The notes: generated from the sequence alone by a model not told the origin. A DNA stretch of 7,494 bases from an uncultured Mycoplasma sp. (GCA_947041065.1 CAMRCV010000019.1:1-7494); one strand, 5' to 3'. Positions 1-7,482 are shown, counted from the stretch's first letter. A program made the numbers and translations.

Positions 1-2537
1 TTTCTAATCAAATTACAATCTTGGCAAAGTATCAAAAAGGGCTAAAAGAATTATTTAATTTAATTTCTGAATCATCAACAACTAACTTTCATGCAGAACC
101 TAGAATATTTTTTGATATCTTTAAGCATTCAGAAAATATTATGGTTGGTAGTTCTGGAATTAAATCAAGATTATTAGAAAAAGTCTTTAATGGAACAACA
201 GAAGATATTATTGCTGAAATAAAAAAATATGATTATATTGAGATTCCTTCACCAACACTTTTTGTTCATTATGTCAATCGAGGAACTATTTCACAAAAGA
301 ACTTAGAATTTGCTTTAAAAGACTTGATTTATAAAGCAAGAGAATTAAACAAACCTTGTGTTGCAATTGGTGATGTGAGATATATTGAAGAAAAAGAAAG
401 TATTTTACACAATGTTTACATAAATGCTAAAGGACTTGAGGGTAAAAGACATTATTTATTTAAGTATAAAGAGATTATGCCAATTTATCCGCATCAACAA
501 TTTTTAACAACTAATCAAATGTTGGAAAATTTTCAATTTTTAAATGATGAAAAGTTAGCTTATGAATTAGTAGTAGAAAACTCAAATATGATTGCTGACC
601 TTATTGAAGACAATATTGAGATTATTAAAAATAAATTATATACTCCTAAATTTGATGATTCAGATAATAAATTGAAAAAAATAGTTTATGAAATGGCACA
701 TGAAATGTATGGCCAAGAATTGCCAGAGATCGTTTCAGAAAGAATTGAAAGAGAATTAAAACCTATTCTTAAGTATGGATTTTCAGTTGTTTATTGAATT
801 AGCCACGTTTTAGTTGCTAAAAGCCTTAGAGATGGCTATTTAGTTGGTTCTAGAGGGTCTGTTGGTTCTTCTTTGGTGGCAACTCTGGCCAAAATTACAG
901 AAGTTAACCCATTAGTGCCTCACTATATTTGTAAAGTTTGTAAATTTTCAGAATTTTTTCAAAATGGAGAATACATTTCTGGTTATGATTTACCTGAAAA
1001 AAAATGTCCAAAATGTCCTGATGTTATATTAGGTAGAGAGGGTCAAACAATCCCTTTTGAAACATTTTTAGGGTTTAATGCTGATAAAGTACCTGATATT
1101 GATCTTAATTTTTCAGGAGAATATCAAAATATCATTCATAAAGAAGTTAAAAATCTTTTTGGTAGTACTCATTGTTTCCGAGCAGGAACAATTTCTACAG
1201 TTGCTTCGACAACTGCTTTTGGTTATGCAAAAAGTTGACGTGAAGAACAAGGTATAGAAAAATCAGATTCTTTTATTGAATTTGTTTCTACACAAATAAC
1301 TGGGACAAAAAGAACCACAGGTCAACACCCTGGAGGGATTATTATCATTCCTAAAGAATATGATGTAGAAGATTTTACACCGATTAACTTTCCTGCAAAT
1401 GATAAAACATCAGAATGACAAACAACACACTTTGATTTCCACGCTATCCACGATAATGTCCTAAAATTAGATTTATTAGGTCATGATGATCCTACAGCAA
1501 TTAAGTTATTACAAGAATTAACAGGTATTGCTCCAGATCAAATTTCTTTTTCTGATCCACAAATAATTAAAATGTTTTCTTCTACAGAACCTTTAGGTAT
1601 CAAACCCGAAGATATTAATGGAGAAAAAACAAGCGCTATAGGGATTCCTGAATTTGGAACAAAGTTTGTGCGAAAAATGCTTATTACAGCAAACGTCTCT
1701 TCTTTTGCAGATTTGGTTTCTGTGTCTGGACTTTCTCATGGAACTGATGTTTGAAGTGGTAATGCTGAAGATTTAATTAAAACAAGAAATTTAAAACTTA
1801 AAGAACTGATTTCTTGTCGTGATGATATTATGGTTTTTTTAATTCAAAAAGGGATTGATCCTTTGAAGTCTTTTCAAATAATGGAAAAAGTTAGAAAAGG
1901 AATGGGTCTAACTCCAGAAGAAGAATTATTACTTGCAACTAATGGTGTTCCTCAATGATCAATTGATTCATTGAAGAAGATAAAATATATGTTCCCTAAA
2001 GCTCATGCAACAGCTTATGTAATGATGGCTTGAAGAGTTGCTTGATTTAAACTTTATTTCCCAATTGAATATTATGCTTCATACTTTTCAACTAGGTCTG
2101 ACCATTTTGATATTATGATATTAACTACAGATAAAAAAGCAATCGTTGAAAAATTAAGAGAATTATTATCTAGACAAAATAAACGTGATGAAAATAAATT
2201 AACATCAAAAGAACAAGCATTAATAATTAATTTAGAAGTTGCTAATGAAATGTTTGCCAGGGGGTTCGTTATTCAAAATATTGACCTTTATAAATCTGAT
2301 TCTTACAAGTGGTTAATAGAGAAAGAAAGTAATTCTTTAATCCCTCCTTTTATTAGTTTGGATGGTTTGGGAAATGCAGCAGCAGAGTCTATTGTTGAAG
2401 CTCGGAAAAATGGAGAATTTCACTCTATTGAGAATTTTTCTAAAAGAACACAAGCCAACAAAACAATCATTACAAAAATGAAAGAAATGAAAATATTCAA
2501 ACAGTTGGATGATACAGATCAAACAACATTATTTTAA
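1..2537 (+). CDS. polC: DNA polymerase III alpha subunit, PolC type (C-terminal 844 residues; 5' end outside window)
   Basis: PolC is the Gram-positive replicative DNA polymerase; it copies chromosomal DNA at the fork and carries its own 3'-5' exonuclease. The reading frame is open from base 3 to TAA at 2535-2537 if TGA is Trp (795, 1236, 1416, 1752, 1956, 2031, 2043); one Trp uses TGG (2310). The fragment begins in the second half of the PHP domain, after the exonuclease insertion. Visible family motifs are GSRGSVGSS (about 852-878), a four-Cys zinc site (CKVC near 930, CPKC near 1005), [12 protein letters not shown] near 1092 with the two catalytic palm aspartates, [38 protein letters not shown] and [10 protein letters not shown]. 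It ends with QTTLF, the C-terminal beta-clamp-binding motif (QLSLF in B. subtilis PolC). The PHP metal-ligand positions look degenerate (G at 156-158, R at 378-380). The true start lies upstream, so internal TTG or ATG codons are not starts. Identification is secure. Confidence 0.97.
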
Positions 2538-2545
2538 TAATTAAT

Positions 2546-3169
2546 TTATAAAATTTTAGTTCCGTGAACTTGGGTAGCTTCAGTTAAAGAAACTATTTCT
2601 TCAACGTTATCTTTAGTAACACTTCCACCAACTAGAATTTCAATTTTGTTACCAAATTCTTTAATGATTTCTTTGATAGAATCAATGTTATTTATTGCAG
2701 GTGAATTTCCACCTTTTGTTAGCACTCTATTGAATCCCATTTCTATTAAAATTGGGAAGTCCCTTTTGTAATTACTCAAAGTATCAATTGCCATATGGAA
2801 ATCATATTTGCATCCATCCAAATTATCTATCAATGCTTGACAAGCAGCAATATCAATTTCGTTTTTGTCATTTATAAAACCAAATATAAATTCGGTTGCA
2901 CCCAGCTTCTTAAATTCTTTTATTTGAGAAATCATTAAGTTTAATTCTTGGTCATTTACAGAAAAATTATCATTAGTTCTAATCATAATTACTTGATGTA
3001 CATTGGAGTTATCTTGAATATATTGGAATAATTCAATTTTTGGTGTTAAGCCACCTTTTGACATATCATCACATGTTTCAAAGCGATCAATATTTTTTTC
3101 AATAAAATATTTTGCCTCTTCGATTGTTGCTATACAAGCTTCTTTTTTTGTTTTTGTTTTTTTGTTCAT
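2546..3169 (-). CDS. cutC: CutC-family TIM-barrel protein (207 aa)
   Basis: Family match rests on an ordered motif set: FETCDDMSKGGLTP (residues 30-43, family I/LELCxxLxxGGLTPS), VIMIR (60-64), FIFGFINDKNEID (94-106), DFHMAID (123-129, family TFHRAFD), RVLTKGG (148-154, family RILTSGG), ILVGGSV (178-184) and VHG (201-203). CutC proteins are small cytoplasmic TIM barrels named for copper homeostasis. That role is disputed: the E. coli copper phenotype has been attributed to the MicL small RNA encoded at the cutC 3' end, so no reaction is assigned here. The protein has no Trp codons and is somewhat short for the family. Its Lys-rich N-terminus comes from A-runs. The conserved Arg of HRAFD is Met. 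The ATG at 3169 is the only start that keeps the first strand, but it lacks a usable ribosome binding site. The gene is divergent from nagBA and convergent with polC. Family call confident; function open. Confidence 0.85.
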   Translation of the reverse strand: MNKKTKTKKEACIATIEEAKYFIEKNIDRFETCDDMSKGGLTPKIELFQYIQDNSNVHQVIMIRTNDNFSVNDQELNLMISQIKEFKKLGATEFIFGFINDKNEIDIAACQALIDNLDGCKYDFHMAIDTLSNYKRDFPILIEMGFNRVLTKGGNSPAINNIDSIKEIIKEFGNKIEILVGGSVTKDNVEEIVSLTEATQVHGTKIL

Positions 3170-3178
3170 AATTAATAA

Positions 3179-3207
3179 ATTATATATATTTTGCCTTAAA
3201 GTGTTAA
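3179..3207 (-). promoter_or_regulatory. Predicted cutC promoter, leaderless-type
   Basis: On the minus strand, TTAACA (3207-3202, 5/6 to the -35 consensus), a 17-nt spacer and a perfect TATAAT (3184-3179) form a good vegetative promoter. Transcription would start near 3172, only 2-4 nt before the cutC ATG at 3169. The mRNA would then have essentially no 5' leader. This agrees with the lack of a Shine-Dalgarno sequence; the nearest AAGG is about 24 nt from the start and would not be transcribed. Confidence 0.6.
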
Positions 3208-3220
3208 AATTAAATATATA
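3191..3220 (+). promoter_or_regulatory. Possible nagBA promoter
   Basis: TTGCCT (3191-3196) and TATATA (3215-3220) are separated by 18 nt and each match consensus at 4/6; TATAAA at 3217-3222 is an alternative -10. The element overlaps the cutC promoter, whose -35 lies in this spacer. The surroundings are so A+T-rich that chance matches are likely. There is room here for a nagBA promoter, but its exact position is not certain. Confidence 0.35.
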
Positions 3221-3240
3221 AAAATTAAAATTATTGAAAA

Positions 3241-3247
3241 AAAGGAT
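3241..3247 (+). promoter_or_regulatory. Shine-Dalgarno sequence of nagB
   Basis: AAAGGAT sits 8 nt before the ATG at 3256, a standard distance. It supports that start, unlike cutC on the other strand, which has no such site. Confidence 0.75.
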
Positions 3248-3255
3248 GTTATAAA

Positions 3256-4011
3256 ATGAGTTTATTTAACAAGAAAAAAAATATTGAATTTAAAGGATTC
3301 GAAACTAGTGTTCAAGCGTCTAATTTCGTTGCTCTTGAATTACTAAAAGAAATTAAAAAAGGGAAACCACTAAACCTAGGTTTAGCAACCGGTTCAACAC
3401 CTATTGGACTTTACAAAGAATTGGTTAATGACTTTCAAGAAAGTAGAACACCTTGAGGGAATGTTTCTACATATAATTTAGATGAATATTTGGGTCTTCC
3501 TGAAGGACACCCACAAACATATAAAGAATTTATGAAACACCAATTGTTTGCACATGTTGAAATGAATTTAGACAATACACACTTCCCTACAACTGAACAA
3601 AATTATGATGCTTTAATTGAAAGTAATGGTGGAATAGATATTCAAATATTAGGAATTGGTACAAATGGTCACATTGGATTTAACGAACCAGGATCACCAT
3701 TAAATTCTTTAACAAGAATAGTTGATTTAACTGAAGAAACAATTAATGTAAATGCTGCAAAATTCTTTAAAAAAGATATTAGTCAAGTTCCAAAAAAAGC
3801 AATTTCAATGGGATTAGAATCAATCTTAAAAACAAAAAAAATATACTTACTAGCTTTTGGTATTTCTAAAAAAGAAGTAATGCATAAATTATATAATGCT
3901 AAAAAATTCGATATTGATTTCCCAGTAAGTGCTTTATTACAACACAATGATGTAACTATTATTTTTGATAAAGCTACAGAGCTAGGAGAAGAGTTAAATC
4001 TTGATTTATAA
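3256..4011 (+). CDS. nagB: Glucosamine-6-phosphate deaminase NagB (251 aa)
   Basis: Cytoplasmic enzyme converting glucosamine-6-phosphate to fructose-6-phosphate plus ammonia, the step that feeds amino sugars into glycolysis. Motifs in order: LGLATGSTPIGLY (phosphate-binding loop, about residues 42-54), TYNLDEYLGLP (72-82, with the conserved Asp-Glu pair 76-77), and GIGTNGHIGFNEPGS (134-148). The last contains His139 and Glu144, equivalent to catalytic His143 and Glu148 of E. coli NagB. The E. coli Asp141 position is Asn137 here, as in B. subtilis-type NagB, so this is not a defect. One TGA (3454-3456) encodes Trp67. Length is normal for the family. The ATG has a good ribosome binding site. 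The gene is first in an operon with nagA, and its last 11 nt overlap the nagA start. Confidence 0.96.
3984..4003 (+). promoter_or_regulatory. nagA translation start: SD inside nagB and TTG start codon
   Basis: AGGAGAAGAG (3984-3993) lies in the nagB coding end, 7-12 nt before the TTG at 4001-4003. The ATG at 4014 is in another frame. The next in-frame ATG (4142) would delete the N-terminal beta strands and leave almost nothing before the PGFIDSHTHG motif. TTG with an 11-nt overlap is therefore the best start and suggests translational coupling to nagB. Confidence 0.7.
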
Positions 4012-5158
4012 AAATGCTTTAATCATTACAAGTAATAGTTCTTTTATTGGTTTTATAGAAATAGATGATGCAGGTATTGTTTTATCTATTTTGCCTGGAA
4101 ACACAGATAAAGAAGCAGTGGATTGTAATGGTCAAATTATAATGCCTGGTTTTATTGATTCTCATACTCATGGTGGTTATGGAATGGCTTTCGATGACTT
4201 AGGAGAAAAATCATTTAATGAAGCATATCTTAATTATTTGACAAATTTAGTTAAAGAAGGAGTTGTTGCTTTTGCAGGAACAACTGTTACTTCAACGTTA
4301 GAAAAACTAGAAAAATCATCTTTATTAATTAATGATTTATCTAAGCAAAATCCTAAACTTCCAAAACTATCTGCATGATATTATGAAGGTCCTTTTATTA
4401 GCAAAGTTAAAAAAGGAGCTCATGAAGAGAAATTAATTATTCCTATTAATGAGCCTTTTTTAAAAACAATTAAGAAGAATGTTGCTATTCCTGTAGTTAT
4501 TACTGTCGCTCCAGAAATAGATAAAAACATTGAGTTAATTAAAAAATACGGAGATGATTTCATATTTGCTTTAGGTCACTCAAATGCTAATTTTGAAGAA
4601 TCTAAAGAGTCTTTAGAAAATGGAATAACTAGAATTACTCATTTATATAATGCAATGAGTGGGTTTCACCATCATGATTTAGGAATTGTTAATGCTATCT
4701 TTAATAAAGAATATGAAGATAATTTAAATATTGAAATTATTGCAGATGGAGTTCATGTTGATGATGAAGTTATTAGATACTCATATAAAAACTTGGATAT
4801 CAAAAATATTTCTATTGTTTCTGATTCTTTACCACCAAAAGGTTATAAAGATGGAAAATATAAATTAGGAAATTTACCAATTGATAAAAAAGGTAATTGA
4901 TTTTATTTAGAAGGAACATCAACGCTGTCAGGCGGAGCTTGCCCATACATTTTTTTAGTTAACCACTTTAAAAAGGCAACAAATTGCTCTTGACAAGATC
5001 TAGTAAAGGTATCTTCTTATAATGCTGCTAGAAATTTAGGTCTTGAAAGTAATTATGGAGATATTGTTCTTGGTAAAAAAGCAAATATAGTCTTCCTATC
5101 ATATGAAGATGAAATGCAATATGTTCAGTCATATATTGACGGCAATCTTTTAAAATAA
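4001..5158 (+). CDS. nagA: N-acetylglucosamine-6-phosphate deacetylase NagA (385 aa)
   Basis: Amidohydrolase that removes acetate from N-acetylglucosamine-6-phosphate, producing the substrate of NagB encoded just upstream. Motifs: PGFIDSHTHGGYG (49-61, His55 and His57), YYEGPFI (127-133, metal ligand Glu129), LGHSNA (191-196, His193), THLYNAM (213-219, His214), DGVHV (249-253, His252) and SDS (274-276, Asp275). These line up with metal ligands Glu131, His195 and His216, substrate His251 and catalytic Asp273 of E. coli NagA, so the enzyme looks intact. Three TGA codons (4376, 4898, 4991) are Trp; read with code 11 the gene would falsely appear broken into pieces. Length is typical. It ends with TAA at 5156-5158, only 3 nt from the convergent gpx stop. 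Confident. Confidence 0.95.
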
Positions 5159-5161
5159 AAA

Positions 5162-5638
5162 TTATAATATTTGGACAATGTCTTTTTCAATTTTTTTCGG
5201 TGTTGTAATTGAAGGATATCTTTTAACTATGCTTCCCTCTTTATTGATTAAGAATTTTTCAAAATTTCATTTAACATCAAGTTTTTTACTATTTCAAGGT
5301 AAACTTTCAGTTAAAAATTTATATAAGGGAGCTTGATTTTCACCTTTAACATCAATTCTTGAAAATATTTCAAATGTTACATCGTATTTCAAGGTACAAA
5401 AATCTTTGGTTTCTTGATCTGTTTCAAATTCTTGATTTTTAAACTGTGTACAAGGGAATCCTAAAATTACTAAACCATCATTTTTATAATCTTGATGTAA
5501 TTTTTCTAAGCCTTTATATTGACCTGCAAAGCCGCATTTGCTAGCTACATTAACAATTAAAATTGTCTTTCCTTTAAAACTAGAAAAATCAACCACCTCT
5601 CCTGAAGTATTTTTTAATTTAAAATTATATATTGACAT
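5162..5638 (-). CDS. gpx: Glutathione peroxidase-family thiol peroxidase (158 aa, Cys type)
   Basis: Thioredoxin-fold peroxidase that reduces hydrogen peroxide or lipid hydroperoxides in the cytoplasm. Motifs: NVASKCGF (30-37, peroxidatic Cys35), LGFPCTQFKNQE (59-70, Gln69), FCTLKYDVTF (80-89, Cys81) and VKWNFEKFL (122-130, Trp124-Asn125). The Cys-Gln-Trp-Asn tetrad is complete. Cys81 sits where E. coli BtuE and plant enzymes carry the resolving Cys, so a thioredoxin-dependent two-Cys cycle is more likely than use of glutathione; that is inference. FPCTQFKNQE departs from the usual FPCNQFGxQE. Two TGA codons (5296-5294 and 5269-5267) are Trp115 and Trp124; neither lies at the Cys/Sec position, so this is not a selenoprotein. 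Length is standard. The ATG at 5638 is preceded by the purine-rich AAAAGAAAAGAG, 5 nt away. It stands alone, convergent with nagA and divergent from the permease. Confidence 0.95.
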
Positions 5639-5652
5639 AAAAACTCTTTTCT

Positions 5653-5680
5653 TTTATTTAATAATATAATATTAAATAAA
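5653..5680. repeat. Perfect inverted repeat between gpx and permease gene (operator candidate)
   Basis: TTTATTTAATA (5653-5663) and TATTAAATAAA (5670-5680) are exact reverse complements around a 6-nt centre. Outside them AAAACT (5640-5645) and AGTTTT (5683-5688) also match as inverted copies, with a few unpaired bases between. It lies about 15 nt upstream of the gpx start and overlaps its likely -10 region. Lying between divergent promoters, it fits an operator better than a terminator. All-A/T content keeps confidence moderate. Confidence 0.55.
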
Positions 5681-5694
5681 GAAGTTTTATACAA
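5666..5694 (-). promoter_or_regulatory. Possible gpx promoter
   Basis: On the minus strand, TATTAT (5671-5666, 5/6 to the -10 consensus) lies 17 nt from a weak TTGTAT (5694-5689, 3/6). TATATT at 5668-5663 is an alternative -10. Both -10 candidates fall inside the inverted repeat at 5653-5680, so a protein bound there would compete with RNA polymerase. Weak on sequence alone. Confidence 0.3.
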
Positions 5695-5719
5695 TGCTAA
5701 AAAAGAAATATTTTTAAGA

Positions 5720-5747
5720 TATAATTAAAATTGAAATTAAAAAGGAA
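5720..5747 (+). promoter_or_regulatory. Permease -10 box and Shine-Dalgarno sequence
   Basis: A perfect TATAAT at 5720-5725 would start transcription near 5732, followed by AAGGAA (5742-5747) 4 nt before the ATG at 5752. The -35 position (CTAAAA around 5697) is poor. The -10 and ribosome binding site together support the chosen permease start. Confidence 0.5.
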
Positions 5748-5751
5748 AAGT

Positions 5752-7437
5752 ATGAAAGAACAGAACTTTAAAAAACTTGGTTTCTTCTCTGCTTTTGCAA
5801 TATGTATAGGTTCCATTGTTGGTATCGGAATATTCTTTAAAAACGGTAGTATTGCAGGAAATGTTGGAGGCAATGGAGCAGCCTGACTTTCGTCATGAAT
5901 TATTTCTGGGATTATCGCTCTTTTAGTTGCGGTGCATTTTGGAAAAATTGCTAGAGTTAAAAATAAAGGTTCAGCCGGTTTATCAAGCTGAGCTCAAAGG
6001 GTTAGTACTAGTAAACAAAATTGATTTAGACATTTAGTAACAACAAACTATTCCTTTTTTTATAATTCTATTATGTTGGTTGTCTTATCATTTTTTACAG
6101 TGGAAATATTTGTTCAATTTTTACAAAACATTAATGGAAATATAAAGGTTCCTTTATATGCTATTGCAATACTTTCGTTAGCAATGCTTGGATTTTTAAC
6201 ATTAATGAATAAATTATCAGTTAAAGCTTCGGGTAAATTTGCCTTAATTACTACGTTCTTAAAATTTATTCCGTTGGTTGTTATTATGATTGTAGGTATT
6301 TCTTTGCCTAATACACATCTTGACGGAGGAACTAATGGATTTATTCCTGGAACTAACCCTCCTTCATCATTTGATTCGTTTCAAGGTGTAATGAAGTCAC
6401 TACCTGCTGCTTTATTTGCTTTCGATGCCTTCGCTGGTATAGGTTCTATGTCTAAAAAAATTAAGGGTGGTCAAAAAGTAGTTTCAAAAGTGATTGTCTT
6501 AAGTATGTTGCTTGTTGTGGTTGCTTATTTGTTAATTTCAATATCAGCAATTTTACATTTACAAGTAACAACAAACCCAGATGGAACAATCAATAATTCA
6601 TCAAGTGTTGATCAAATGTTTGGAGATATTTTTGGTAAAGAAGTAGCTTATGGAATGAAAATATTTGTCTCATTTTTCTTATTAATTTCTGCAGCAGGTA
6701 CTACAAATTCTATTTTGGCGGCAACATTATCAGAGTTTGAAAATATTTCACTTTCTGAAAAAATATTTTATTCAAGACAATTAAATTTGAAATACAATTC
6801 TAAAACAACAGGACTTATTTACTTTGTAGTATCCATTTTATTTTGAATGTGTGCAGCTTACATTCCAGTAATTGTGATGGACTCTGACGCCTTTCTTGAT
6901 GGGTTATCAAACTTCCCAGTTTTATTCTTCTTCTTTATTTATGCAATATTAATCTTCTTGTACTGAAAAAATATTTTTAGTAAAAAATATAATAAAGGCA
7001 AAAATGTGAAAAATGAAAGTTTTCTGAAAAAGTTACATCTTGATAAAGAAAATAGATTGAATTTCAAAAAAGGAAAAACTAAAAATGACGTCAAACCTTG
7101 AATTTATACAACTTTATTGTTTACTTCTGTTATTGGGGTATTTGTAACTTTAATGTTGAGTGTTATTTTTGTAATAGTGTCTGCTGTTAACAATCCTCAT
7201 GGTGATTCTTTTTGAGGGTTCTTGAATAAGACAACTCAAATTTCTAATTTAACAGCTGCTATCTTACATCTTGTTTTCGCTGGTATTTTTATCTTATTAC
7301 CAACAATAAATTACTTATTATTTTGAAGAAAAAATGAAAAAAATATTTTTGAAGATATTGATATCGAATTATATTCTCAATCACAAGATGAAAAAACTCT
7401 TGTAATAGAAACAAGAGTCTTTGATTTAAGCGAATAA
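5752..7437 (+). CDS. APC-superfamily amino acid permease (561 aa, about 12 TM helices)
   Basis: Integral membrane transporter, probably for amino acid uptake. Residues 9-29 form TM1 with CIGSIVGIGIFF, the glycine-rich unwound-helix motif that marks the APC family. Further hydrophobic helices fall near 44-66, 105-127, 133-155, 160-186, 216-233, 245-270, 298-325, 353-375, 383-402, 451-480 and 499-525. TM6 carries FAFDAF, matching the APC FAYDGW-type motif, but the next segment reads SMSKKIKGGQ in place of the usual acidic ExKNPxK. A strongly basic loop (about 403-449) lies between TM10 and TM11, and a hydrophilic tail follows TM12. Nine TGA codons are Trp (5884, 5896, 5989, 6022, 6844, 6964, 7099, 7213, 7324); with code 11 the gene would look fragmented. 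The ATG at 5752 has AAGGAA in front and starts right before TM1. Neighbours do not reveal the substrate. Confidence 0.88.
7396..7418 (+). other. Perfect 8-bp hairpin inside the 3' end of the permease gene
   Basis: ACTCTTGT (7396-7403) pairs exactly with ACAAGAGT (7411-7418) around a 7-nt loop, ending 16 nt before the TAA. It contains G-C pairs, so it is more stable than the downstream hairpin. The following CTTTGATTT is only a weak T-tract, so it is not called a terminator. It could protect the mRNA 3' end or assist termination. Confidence 0.5.
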
Positions 7438-7455
7438 AAACTAATAATTAATTAT

Positions 7456-7482
7456 ATTTGATTTTAGAATCAAATGTTTTTT
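7456..7482 (+). terminator. Probable intrinsic terminator of the permease gene
   Basis: ATTTGATT (7456-7463) and AATCAAAT (7468-7475) form a perfect 8-bp stem with a TTAG loop. One base later comes a run of six T (7477-7482). The stem begins 18 nt after the permease stop codon. It has only one G-C pair, so it is weak in isolation, but position and T-tract are right. Confidence 0.6.

Noticed and set aside
21..23. TTG at 21 as the start of a short protein
   Set aside because: The PolC frame is already open and family-like from base 3, so this TTG is an internal Leu codon.
2337..2522. Open 61-codon frame on the minus strand
   Set aside because: It lies wholly inside the well-supported polC 3' end, and its Cys/Phe/Ile-rich translation resembles no family I know; it is an antisense shadow.
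2528..2541. ATTATT/AATAAT arms as a polC terminator
   Set aside because: The stem is all A/T, the loop is only two bases, and no T-run follows.
2558..2570. AGTTC/GAACT hairpin at the cutC 3' end
   Set aside because: Only five base pairs with a 3-nt loop and no T-tract in the proper position on either strand; probably coincidence in coding sequence.
3454..4900. Apparent premature stops or pseudogenes in nagB and nagA
   Set aside because: Every break is a TGA, the frame continues unchanged, and family motifs run on either side. These are Trp codons in code 4.
5267..5296. TGA codons in a glutathione-peroxidase gene as possible selenocysteine
   Set aside because: They fall at Trp115 and Trp124 (the WNF motif); the peroxidatic position is an ordinary Cys35.
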